This document shows positions 48,565 to 59,483 of a stretch of 64,000 nucleotides of DNA, piece by piece. The stretch spans positions 13,895,268 through 13,959,267 of the forward strand of contig CM056744.1 of NCBI GenBank assembly GCA_029851415.1, written 5' to 3'. The DNA is from Eretmocerus hayati (taxonomy: Eukaryota; Arthropoda; Insecta; Hymenoptera; Aphelinidae). Positions within the stretch are counted from its first letter, which is position 1, and each line of letters starts with the position of its first letter. Position numbers and translations under genes: made by a program. Below the pieces are notes generated by a model that searched no databases, was not told the origin of the DNA, and worked only from the letters and a program-made list of their open reading frames with translations.

Positions 48565-49839
48565 GTGAATGGAATATAACTATCTCATGAATCAGCTCTT
48601 CCAAGTGCATGGCTCATCACACACCCGATTTTTTTCGGTAAAAATAATTCATGTCTCCCCGAAAGACCCGATAGAACGAAACAAGAATGGAAAACTTCCG
48701 AATGGTTTTTACATCTAAAAAATGGTGGGGGCCCCTTTTTGAGTCATTTTGGTGGGGGCCTGTAGGCCTAGGCCTTCAGGCCTATTCTGTAGATCCGGCG
48801 CTGTGAGAGTTACAAAATTGAATTACGCTGCCCGCACTACATGCCATTCACTGACATATACTTGTACAGTTGTTAATCGAGTCCTTGATCATTCTTTGAG
48901 ATGAACGATTGCAGCTCTTTCTTCCATCTCTGATCTTATTTCGAATTATTATCATGACAATGACCCATTAGAATTTCACGAGAGAACCGTTCGAAAAGAC
49001 AATGGACAATCTCACTAGAATATTTCATATTTCCAAATTTCATCAAATTTTTACACATTTCTACTATTTATCTGTAAATTTCTTCCTGATATTCACAGAA
49101 ATTTTGCCAATGAATCCCCCCCAATTGATAAATGCTTGTGTCATGAGAGACAAGCATAGATTTTTCTTTCATATCGAGTGCAAGCATTAGTAACGGAAGA
49201 TCACAGTCGCAATGCATTGTGACGTCACAATAACATAACGTGCTCAATACACTCTAATTTTCAGGAAGTTTTTATTTTATTGCGTAACTCTTTCAAATAA
49301 AAGACTCTCTGAGTATAGCTGATGCATCACAGGATACATTCAAAATTGCCATGAAAACATACAACACTATGTCAACTTCCTGGTATGTTGGTGAAATTGT
49401 AGATGTTCGATTAATGTTATTATATTTTGAAATATTCGTTATTATACCATCTTCGTGTCAAAATTATCAAAATCCTCACTTAGAGTTTCATGACAAAACA
49501 TAGAAATAACTTGAGTGGACATCGTGTAAAAATTCTTATTGGATAATTGGAATCTATTTTTTGCATTATCTTGATGATTTTTTCATCTTGAATAAGGTTT
49601 ATCCTCCATATTTTGATAACTTCAATTTCAAGGTAAAAGTATCGGAATCAACTTGAACCACAATGATCGTCGTTCGACAACGATTTTAACCGATAGATAC
49701 CTATTGTTCACTTCTTCAAACGCTACATTCGGAAACAATTTATATAAGTCAGAGCAGTATAAAAGAATGACACGCTCATGAAAATGCGACAGTGTTTGCA
49801 GAAAGTTTGTGCAAATCTGTGATTTTATGTGATGCAACG
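48565..49839. other. Intergenic DNA upstream of the M13 gene; nothing recognised
   Basis: This is AT-rich DNA without recognisable coding sequence. The last few hundred bases precede the M13 start codon. TATATAAGTC at 49741 lies about 100 bp upstream of that ATG, and TATAA-like sequence there could serve as its promoter. Confidence 0.4.
49735..49765 (+). promoter_or_regulatory. Candidate TATA box of the M13 gene
   Basis: A TATATAAG motif lies at about 49741, some 100 bp before the ATG at 49840. A second TATAAAAG follows at about 49758. The position is plausible for a core promoter, but no transcription start can be seen. Confidence 0.35.
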
Positions 49840-52800
49840 ATGTGGAAAACAGTATATATGTTAGTTTTATAAGATTTTTCCAGATTTCATTTTCTAAAGA
49901 TTGGAAAACTCTGATAGATAATCGAACTAACGGTATTGTGATTTCAGTCTACACATTTTTTTGGGTTTAACCATAATAAAGTTCGGTCGGAGTGATGACG
50001 ATGGAAAAATTTGTGATGATGAACAGTGCAAATTCGCCGGTGAGTCTTCTCTTATCCACGCTGTACATTTTGTAAAAACAGTTGTCCGAATACAAAATCC
50101 ATAAACTGAATATTCACATGATGACATTTTACCATCTTATGACACAGCGACAATCATCAATAATGCAATGGATAAGACGGTTGACCCTTGTGATAATTTT
50201 TACAATTACGCTTGCGGAGGTTGGGAATTCAATTATCCTTTACCTAACGAGGGAAAAGTTTGGAATCTTGAAGAAATGACGGAAGAAAATGCAATGCTTG
50301 AAGTTAAAGGTCAGGATGAATATGAAGGATGATTCAGTATTGATCTCAATTTAATGATTTTTATAATGAGATTTTTCCAATTTTCTTCTACATTTTAAAA
50401 TTTTATTCAATAACTTGAGGTCACCATTGAATACAATTTCAGAAATTCTTGAAGGAGAGGACAAAGATGATGATATTACCCCTCTAAAATACGAGAGAAT
50501 GATATACAAATCTTGTATGGATACAGGTAGGGTATTTTATTCCTATTATGTTTGCACGTACATCAGTGCCGCTAAAAAGTTGGCGATGAGTGAACGCTCA
50601 AATACCCTTACTTCAAACAGCTATAGCTATCATATTCCTTACTATTTGGGTTCTATGCGTTATGGAGGAATTTTGAAAATTATATTCTGAAGACCAGAAA
50701 AAATACTAACCATTTAGTGCTATGGATGATTCTTCATCGAGTTCCTCGAAGATATGTTAGCTGCCTCCGAGAAATTACAAAATTTCGGAAATTTTTCCTC
50801 TAATTGATACTCCTACATTTTTCTTTGCAAACTGAAATTTGCCAATCCTGCGAAAAGCATGTGATGCAGCGATGAAAATGCTATGTGTGGCCATTTTTGG
50901 TTTATTCTTTACGTCCCGCGTATGAGAACGCACGAGCTACCCAAATACCCAAAATGATGTTTTTTCACCGATGATGGCATCGAGAGCGACCAATTAATAA
51001 AAACTATCAATCCGAGTATTCTGATAGCTCATACATCTTCATACACGGGACGGAAAGAATAAACAAAAACGGCTTTCCATAGAATTTTATCCGCTCCAGC
51101 AAATGATCCTCTGTCTTTGTTAGCAACAAATTAGGTCTATCAATAAGAGGGAAAATTTTTCAGATTTTGTGATTTCTTGCTGGCAGCTAAAGTCTTTGAA
51201 AAAATCGATGGAAAATCATCCATAGCGCTTCAAATGTAGTATTTCTTCCGTCCTTCGAAATTTTTCCCACAAAAATCCTGTAAAACGCATAGAACCCAAC
51301 TTATTGCTATTTGGAGTTAGGGTGTTTTGGCATTCACCCATGGCACACTCATGATCGGTACTTCAAAGTTACAGTAAACTTTTTGAATGAAATGAGAAAC
51401 ACCGTGAGACTGGCAATGCGGTATAGCCATTACATTCTACTATGATCTCTTCTTTCATTCGGAATAATATCAAATATGATATAGATAAAATTGAGGAATA
51501 TGGACTCGAACCAGTGGAGAACATACTGGTCAGTTTAGGAGGATGGCCTATTATGACGAATACTGAAGATTGGAATGATGAAAATAATGAGTGGCAGAAA
51601 ATTGATCAATATTTCATGAAATTCGGAGAAATGTCAACGTTTTACAACATCCATGTATCTACTGACGACAGAAATTCGAGTTTTAACATTATAATGGTAA
51701 TTACTAAATGACTAGAGTTATTGAATGAATCAGGAAAAATCTATAATCCAGATAAATATTGGCAAATTTTTCAGTTGGAAAGGCCTTCTGAAACTTTATT
51801 TGATGAGTTAATGGTGGATGGTGAAAATGAGACTGTATTGGCAGAATACACTGAATTTGTGAAGGATGTAGTCTCGTCATTTATCAAATCTTCTAACAAA
51901 AGTATACCGGAAGAAAATGTGATGAATGACATTGAAGACATTGTGGCTTTTGAAAAGAGGCTGAGAGCGGTAAACACTATTCATCACATCTTTTAATTGA
52001 ATTTTTTCTTCAACTCAATAATTTTGAGTTGTATTTCAGATAAAATTCCCAGAAAATGAGGATGAAAACTCTGAATCATCACCAACTTATTTCACAATTG
52101 AAGAGTTACAGAAATTTTATGAAAAAGAAGATATGAAGTCTACAGCTAAAGTGAGCACATTTCTCAATTGAAGATTTTTGTGAGAGTTCCAATGTCACGT
52201 GGAAATTTATGGAAAGTCGATAGATTAAACCGCGGAGACTCAAACTCGGGGCCTTCTTCATGGAAGCCACCAGTGTCCTAACCACTGGCCGTCGTCTCAT
52301 CGACTTAGGGTGTGTCCACAAATCAAGCACATGAGCCGTGCGCCGGCGTATGCCGAGCGTACGCTGGCGCACGGCTCATGCATAGCTCACCAAATGTGAG
52401 CCACAACTCAGATAACGACACATTTCTGTAACAATTTTGGTGTATTTTGAAGCATTTGGGACTTTTTCTATTAAGATGAAACACAGGGAGTCCGAATGAG
52501 CCCCTGTAAAATGCTGTGGGAAAGTACTAATCCAAAATTATCACAGTGACGAAAATTTCTCAAATAAACCCAATTATACCTTTTTGATTACCGTGAAGCC
52601 TTGTTAAATTTTCGATAATTAGTGGAATCATCTTTCATTGTTCTGATCTATCTATCCTCTACTTCAATATGAATATTCGTAAGCTCAAATCTGTTCTGAA
52701 TTTGATAAGAAGTTATCATTTGCAGATTAATTGGCTACAGCTCTTAAAAAATCTCTTCGAAGATATAGAAAATGTATCGATCGATGATACTGAGGAAATG

Positions 52801-55800
52801 GAGATCGAAAATGTATCTTACCTTCATGAGCTATCAAATTTACTCGAAAAGACTCCAAATCGAGTCCTAGGTAATAATTGTTGGACATAAAATAGTAATC
52901 CCTGATTCAAATATTCAAAACACACACTTTAATAGCTCATCTCATCTTTATGTTACAGTAAACTATGTTTATTGGAGGTTTGTTTCACTGTCTTTGGAGT
53001 ACCTGAACGATGAAATGAGGGATCTTCTCATCAGTTTGACTGTAGATTCAGAAGACGTGATGCTTCAAGAGAGGTTTGAATGATAAAATATTCGAATCAT
53101 TTCTTTCATCCGACTGCAATGATTTGTGATCTTTATAGATGGGAGGAGTGTAAGGATAGTATGAGACTTGGAATGGGATACAGACATGAATTTGTCAGAC
53201 GTCATTTTTCAGAGAGTACGAAGAAAATGGTTAGAAAATTTATCCTCAATTTCAGTAGAAATTATCTTCAAACTACCATGATACTCCTCTTTCATAATAG
53301 TTAATCGGGGATACATCACGAAGATTTAAATCTACAACCCATAGTTGGATATTCCAACAAAAATTATTTTGATGTTTTTAGGTGGATACAATTGCAAATG
53401 AACTGCGAAATGAGATGATGAACGAAATAGAACATTCGTCATGGGTAGACGAAGAAACGAAGGACTTTTCAATTGCAAAATTACATGATTTGAAGCTGAG
53501 GATAGGAAATTCGTGGTTCTTGATGAGAAAAGACTTTCTTGAGCATTCCTATGATGAGGTGAGTTTGTGTTATTCGGGTCTCATCTGAGAACCTTAGGTT
53601 TGAAAATGTCTATTTGAAAGCGATATTTCGTCCCTATGAAGCTGGAGCCCACGGAAAATTATTTTGAGAATATGCAGCAAATAAGGAAATTTGAGTTGAA
53701 ACGCGATCTGAAAAAGCTGAGAAACAAACGAAAACATTCTAAATGGTGAGTTTCTGTACATACCTCAATTTTTGGAGTTTCGCACACTGAATTCATAATT
53801 CTATGATATACAACATTCATAACTTTGATGTAATGATAATAACATTCGTTCGCGAATTGCAAGTTGTAGACATCACAGCTCCATGAGAAATATCGAAAAT
53901 AAAATTGTTTGATATTGCTTTTGCAGGGTTCGAGTGGATCCGCTTTGGGCCACAACTATCTATGACCTGTCTCGCAATGTACTTGGTAAGGATTTTTGAT
54001 CGTTGTACGAGCATTTCGCGTATCTGTTGAGATTAATTGATTCTGAGGAAAATAAGATGAATAATCGACGAAATCCCATCCGTAAAGGAAGAAAATGGGT
54101 TGCATTTTCTCGTATCCGGAGTAGCTACGAAAGTTTTCAATTCGAATCCAAGTGCCTAAAATTACAGCTCAAAATGTATGCCTGATATTCTGACTCTAGA
54201 ATAATATTCCACCCAAAATTCCTACCATTGTCGAGATAATTTCATCGAATTCAATTGGTCGCGTGAAATTTGCAGCAGAAACTCGATCTGATACATACAG
54301 ATTATCCATAAAACAAGAATCTGTTCCTGTTACTTTGGAAATTGTTGAATTTCCCGTGAAGATCTGAAACACTCGTCCTCTTAACTCAAAGGAGACGTCC
54401 GATGACCTTGGTTTTTTTTTTCTCGTGTGTTCTCAACGGATCTCTGAAGTTGAACCTTTTGCGTTATTATCGTGGGCTGTTTGAGATTCATCCTTTTGCC
54501 CTAACCTAATTTTCTACGCATTTGTCCGGGAGTCATGCCCGTGGAGTAAGAGAAAACTTCTGAAGGGAGAAAACCTGCTCCGGAGAATTCAGCACGTTTG
54601 TCATGTCTACCCTTACGGTGCTCGTGCCCCTTTTTGTGAACATGAACACCTAGTGACTGTAATATTTCGTGCCTCCTGCTCACGTTGCTGAGGCACGGTG
54701 GTCCTGAACCAAGTCTACCCTCCGCTGACGACAGCAAGTAGGATTCTTGTTGGATATGGTTCGGGAAATCTGTGGGATCACAACCTACTAAGAATCAAAA
54801 TCGCCACTTGGGCCGTTCTTTAAAAAAGGCGAAAAACGTGTTTTTTCGATGATTTCCCCTTTTTCACCCTCAAAAACTCGAAAGGGACGCATTTTATCGA
54901 AAAATATGTAGAGCAACTTTTTGTAGAACTTAAAACGATGAACAAAAAAGGTCCTCACACATTTTCCCATATAAGACCTCCTGATCCTGTAATAAACGTA
55001 TTTTCGTCTGAAACTCGTATTTCATCCATCATTTTCCATGGTTTTGACCCCATAACTCAAAGGGACCGCATTTTATCGAAAAAAGTGTACAGTAATTTCT
55101 TGTAGACCTTCGAAAAATAAATCAAAAAGGCCTGCACACATTCTTCGATACAAGGTCGTTCGTTCCCGTAATAAACGTATTTTTGTCTGAGATTTGTATT
55201 AGAAATAGGAGGCCTTACATGAAAGAATATGTACATATGTTGCTTGTCCATCCTTTGAAGATCTACAAATATTAAATGTACATATTTTTCGATGAAATGT
55301 GTTCCTTTCGAGTTATGGGGTCGAAACCGTGAAAAATGACAGATAAAATACGAATTATCACAGTTTCTTGAATCGTCCCCTTTTTTAAATAAATATATCT
55401 TATTGGCTTGACTCGATCTCGGAGGACAATGGGGAATCGTGCAATGATGTTACCGCAACGATATATTGCAAATCAGTATATTTGCTACGTTTCGTCAACT
55501 ATTTTTGTTGACCTCATCAGGCTTGATGGATAATTCTTTTTTAAAAAAGTTACATTGTATAAAACGTCTTTAATTTCGTAGACTAATGTTTGTAGTCTAC
55601 TTGTCATACATCAGACAAGTAGACTACAAACATTAGTCTACGAAATTAAAGACGTTTTATACAATGTAACTTTTTTAAAAAAGAATTATCCATCAAGCCT
55701 GATGAGGTCAACAAAAATAGTTGACGAAACGTAGCAAATATACTGATTTGCAATATATCGTTGCGGTAACATCATTGCACGATTCCCCATTGTCCTCCGA

Positions 55801-58332
55801 GATCGAGTCAAGCCAATAAGATATAGATAGATAAAATACGAGTCTCAGACGAAATACGTTCATGACAGGAACAGGAGGTCTTATACGGAAAAATGTGTGG
55901 CAACCTCCTTTGTTCATCGTTTTGAGTTCTACAAAAAGTTGCTCTACATATTTTTCAATAAAATGCGTTCCTTTCGAGTTTTTGAGGGAGAAAAAGGGGA
56001 AATCATCGAAAAAACACGTTTTTTCGCCTTTTTTAAAAACGGCCCAAGTGGCGATTTTGATTCTTCGTAGGATGTGATGCCACAGATGTCCCGAACCATA
56101 TCTAACAAGAATCCCACTTGCTGTCGTCAGCGGAGGATAGACTTGGTTCAGGACCACCGTGGAGGTTTAAGTGTCAACTAATCGATCACAAAATTCAGCA
56201 AGTCGGGGTTGATTGAACCGTGACAGGTGGTCACCCATCCAAGTACTTATCATACCCAACGTTACTTAACTTTGATGATCGGCCAAGCTAGCACTCAATG
56301 ATCTCAGCAACGCGTTGCTTCGATGACCTTTGTTACGACCTTGAATGTTACTTTCAAAATCTCGTTCTGCGTAGAGGTTAATTTCGATTGTTTTAGACAG
56401 AAACACTTATACTTCCGGTCTATGATTCTGGAAGAATGTGGAAACCATGTACTTTATACATGAAATATTTTTTCATTTGACCTGATCCTGGCATGATGAG
56501 TAGAGGTTGATTCTAAATGGTAACCTTTGTACCCTCAGAAGGAATAATACCGTTAAAAAATTTGCCAAGGTTTGTGATTGAAACACAAGTGGGGTCGTGA
56601 CCTATATCTCAACAATGTAGGTCATTTTCAAGAATATCCACAGGTCAACTCGGGGTTTTCACCTTCAGTACCCAAATATGCTTTCTCAGGTCAGAGCCAA
56701 GGTCACGGCCTCATTTTCTTTGGATTACAGTCAACTGCCATCTTGAAAGTTTCTCAGCAGGACATCGACATTGACTTCCCTTCACATGTTGACAAGATTG
56801 AATCGGATCAAATACCATTACAAGTAAAAGTTTTGTGATATTTTTACGTTCTTCCAGAATTTGAGGACAGAAGTAGGCGTTCCTATCCAAAAAAATCCTG
56901 TTGATCTCCTCATGACCCTGAAAGTGAACTCCAAGATCGAAACTAATATCACCATCGGAGATTTAGTCAAACAAGGGGACACGGTTTATAGGGATTCTCG
57001 TGATTTCAACTTTTTCCAGAAAAACCAAGGAAAAAAAGGATGCATACTCTATAGATACCCCGTATTTATCCCAATATCTCGCGCTCAAGATGACTATCGT
57101 GTGCTCATGTTTTGTGTTTTGCTTTGAGATTAGCCGAAAATAAATTAGGTTTAGCTTAGGTTGTTAGATTAATTTTTTATGTTGATGTACGCCATGCAAT
57201 ATCAGGCGTTGCAATCAGTCTGATGTCAAACTATCAAGTATCCCACCATTTTTTATATTTGTAATTTGAGAACTACGGAATCATAATTCTCGAATTTCTC
57301 ATTTAGCTGTTTCTGCTGGACAACTGACAGTTCCTGTAATAGGCGCATCTATACCATCGTGAGTCATTAGTATTACATTCATGTGATAGAGAACGTTTTT
57401 GATAATTGATTATTCTCATGAATGATTCACAGAAATATTTTATTCGGTGATAATAACTTTACATTTTTAGAGCGGTGACTTACGGTTACATTGCTCCTAC
57501 CTTTGGTCAATTGATGGCGCAAACCATGGAGAAAGAAGGTTCGATTCAAAATATTATCTAGTTACTATTAGTACACAATATTGTGGAGGTTTCAGAGCAT
57601 GAGCTTAATTAACACCTAAACACTCTTGATTTTACACAAACTTCGCCATATGAGGAGTAGAAATAGTTTAATCCCCCCAATAAAGAAAAACATGTATCAA
57701 AACTAACCTTAAATAATGTAAATGAGTTTAGTTGATACAGATTCTTATTTGCGACCATGGTACTCAGTTTCCTATGAAATACGTGAACCTTATCAAGCAA
57801 TAACAGATTGTTTCACATCACAATATACGAACTATACGGTGAGTAGATCGTCAAATTCTGAAAATCTAGTCTAAATTTATCAAAACTAGAATAAATTTGT
57901 ACCTGTTTTGCAGAGCGAGTCGTGGAATTTGAGCGAAAACATTTACGACAATATTGGACTTAAAGTTGCTTACGATGCCTTCAAAAGTACCGAACGGAAC
58001 GATGAAACTGGAAATCTTCCTGAACTTGGAAATCTTACAGACGATCAGCTGTTCTTTGTATCATACGCAATGGTGAGTAATTTTTATACGAATTTATCGT
58101 GCACAGGAATATTTTTGTAACACAATGGGAACAACTAATGAACTGGGTACAAAATTTACAGAGATACTGTGAATCTGCATCGCCTGAGTACATCTCAGAA
58201 CGAAATTTCTTATCTCTGACACCGAATGAATACAGAGTCATAGGCGCTGTTTCAAATTCTAAGGAATTCGCCAATGTATTCAATTGTGCAGCTGATGCTC
58301 CAATGAATCCTACTGATAAATGTGAAGTTTAA
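49840..58332 (+). CDS. Secreted M13 (neprilysin-like) pseudo-peptidase
   Basis: Eighteen exons: 49840-49859, 49948-50039, 50148-50309, 50443-50526, about 51464-51696, 51775-51969, 52040-52150, 52726-52870, 52959-53073, 53139-53229, 53382-53558, 53642-53745, 53927-53985, 57307-57358, 57471-57538, 57741-57838, 57914-58072, 58162-58332. Phases are continuous and give 711 codons, normal M13 length. The N-terminus MWKTVYILHIFLGLTII is a signal peptide or anchor. M13 landmarks: PCDNFYNYACGGW, YERMIYKSCMDT, LGGWP, NYVYWRFV, ENIYDNIGLKVAY, NEYRVIGAVSN, MNPTDKC. The zinc motif HExxH reads QLMAQ, the substrate-binding NAYY region reads TTIY, and the His of the DxHSP box is gone. It should therefore be inactive as a peptidase. 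Exon 5 lacks an AG acceptor. Neprilysin-like proteins are known in parasitoid venom and virus-like particles, so such a role here is an inference. Confidence 0.87.
52196..52305 (-). mobile_element. tRNA-derived SINE, copy 2 (in M13 intron 7)
   Basis: On the minus strand the A box CGGCCAGTGGTTAGGACAC, a spacer and a B box (GAGTTTGAGTCTCC) are at tRNA-like spacing. The body ATCGACTTTCCATAAAT then follows, as in the 48.4-kb copy. It is inserted antisense in the intron between M13 exons 7 and 8. Confidence 0.75.
55489..55520 (-). ncRNA. Hammerhead-ribozyme-like core, left copy
   Basis: This is the exact mirror of the core at 55699-55730, read on the minus strand: CTGATGA, then a 6-bp stem GTCAAC/GTTGAC with a 7-nt loop, then GAAAC. 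The outer stems I and III could not be completed convincingly, so cleavage activity is doubtful. Confidence 0.4.
55699..55730 (+). ncRNA. Hammerhead-ribozyme-like core, right copy
   Basis: The conserved CTGATGA (55699-55705) is followed by stem II, GTCAAC-AAAAATA-GTTGAC, with perfect pairing, then GAAAC (55726-55730). After it, GCAAAT-ATACTG-ATTTGC forms another hairpin where stem III could lie, with a possible ACG/CGT base. The stem I partner is not clear. Hammerheads of this kind occur in Penelope-like retroelements. Confidence 0.45.
56218..56322 (-). pseudogene. 5S rRNA-derived sequence (5S pseudogene or SINE3 head)
   Basis: On the minus strand the segment aligns with 5S rRNA. GATCATCAAAGTTAAGTAAC, then GTTGGG, matches the A box and following block; AGTACTTGGATGGGTGACC matches the C box. 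The 5' third (CGAAGCAACGCGTTGCTGAG) is diverged and the 3' strand of helix I is missing. After the 5S-like part the sequence runs on into DNA that abuts the fold-back at 56161, as in SINE3-type elements whose head comes from 5S rRNA. It is not a functional 5S gene. Confidence 0.7.
56330..57306 (+). other. Remainder of M13 intron 13; no exon recognised
   Basis: Two open frames (56578-56838 and 56861-57127) encode 86 and 88 residues without any M13 or other recognisable motif. The phase and alignment run directly from the exon ending 53985 to the one starting 57307, so no missing exon is needed here. The frames may be decayed mobile DNA. Confidence 0.4.
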
Positions 58333-58339
58333 TGAGTCT

Positions 58340-59050
58340 CAAGCTGTATTTATAAGGAAATATTTGAATCAGTCAACAAGTTCTGATAGTACTGTCTGGA
58401 TAGATTTTTGGACATGTCAGCCAAGGACTCAAAGTGGATGACACAGTTGTATGAATGGTAATTGGGATAAAATATTGTGGAATCGATTGAGTCATGTGGA
58501 ATATATGAGTGCCATTTACGTTGGAAATATTGATTTATTGCAATTTTCTTGTCTGTCTGTGAGTGATGGATCAGCGTGGAGTTAGAAATAAAAGATGATA
58601 AGATAATCAGTCAATCGAAAACAAAATTCCTGGACAATGATTCGGTGCACCCACAAATTTTTCCATCATCAATATCTGTTTTTGATGAGTACCTTTGGAT
58701 ATTCCCTCGGAATTCTTTATGCATTCAACAGCACTGGCTTCCTCAACAAGAAAAAAACCACATTCCTCCTCCTCTAGCGAAAAATTGTAATCTAGAATTT
58801 TTCAGTGACTACCGTCGAAGTCTTGCCACTTCCGATTATAATCGAGACACTCTCATGATAGGAATTCTGTTTGGAGTTGTATAGAAAATCTTTCGCCTAT
58901 GATGACGGACATTACGCGACAAGGAGGTACGAAAGTGACCCATGGCGGCCTGGATAGGTTGGCGCACGGGCCGGTACGTGAGGGCGACATACCCGCGGGC
59001 GTGAGGGGTTCTTGTGTCCCGAGATGCGTACACTGTTTTTCGGTGACACT
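58340..59050. other. 3' flank of the M13 gene; nothing recognised
   Basis: This holds the M13 3' UTR and intergenic DNA. AATAAA-like ATAAAATATTG lies at about 58468. A 102-codon open frame (58576-58884) shows no motif. From about 58890 the GC content rises as a repeat begins. Confidence 0.35.
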
Positions 59051-59275
59051 TGTATCAAAATTCTATGCTTTCCGACAGGTTATCGGGGAAAAATGCCGCT
59101 CCACCGTACAGGTTAGAAAACGTCGGAGCATGCAATGTAGTGACCCGAGGGCTACTGCGCATGCTCACTCAATTCCTGGGCCCTGGCCTGTGGCCTGGGC
59201 AGCATTGAGACATTTTCTGCCCTCGGATTGGAGCGGAAACAACAGGCTTTTCATGCCAGTGTGCCGAAAAATAGT
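59050..59275 (+). repeat. GC-rich repeat, copy 2 (partner at 38690-38900)
   Basis: This contains GGGCTACTGCGCATGCTCAC and GGAGCGGAAACAACAGGC, matching the minus strand of 38690-38900. A 142-codon open frame spans it, but the other copy does not keep that frame open, so it is not read as a gene. Confidence 0.6.
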
Positions 59276-59483
59276 TTATTGTGATAAAGGTTCTGATTTT
59301 CGTGTGTATTCACTATTTCTATGTTAATACACTCTTCTTCCTAGTATACGTTGGCATTGAATAGCGGATTCCCTTAACCAACGAATGATGCAATGGTGTT
59401 TTTGATTCGTGTAAGGTACAATAACATATTTTGGGTTACTATAAAGAAACAAACTGTAAGTGATGGTTTCGCTCATAATCCTG

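Larger units (their letters stand above)
55395..55825. repeat. Near-perfect 431-bp palindrome
   Basis: The arms 55395-55605 and 55614-55825 are reverse complements with almost no mismatches over 211 bp, separated by an 8-nt spacer. Examples are GTAGACTAATGTTTGTAGTC on the left and its exact complement on the right. As RNA it would form a very long hairpin; as DNA it could extrude a cruciform. Each arm carries one hammerhead-like core. Confidence 0.92.
54694..56161. mobile_element. 1.5-kb fold-back in M13 intron 13, possibly Penelope-related
   Basis: The outer arms (54694-about 55030 and about 55830-56161) are reverse complements starting CACGGTGGTCCTGAACCAAG. They include the block TTTTATCGAAAAATATGTAG, which also occurs again in diverged form at about 55070. 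The centre is an independent near-perfect palindrome. No reverse transcriptase is present. Hammerhead-like cores in the centre recall Penelope-like elements, but this link rests on that motif only. Confidence 0.7.

Noticed and set aside
56218..56322. Functional 5S rRNA gene
   Set aside because: The 5' third is diverged and helix I is not restored; it is joined to repeat DNA.
56578..57127. Additional M13 exons in the large intron
   Set aside because: The flanking exons join in phase and align continuously without them; neither frame has M13 motifs.
58899..59327. 142-codon open frame with GC-rich codons
   Set aside because: It lies in a dispersed repeat whose other copy (38690-38900) does not keep the frame, and it has no recognisable domain.
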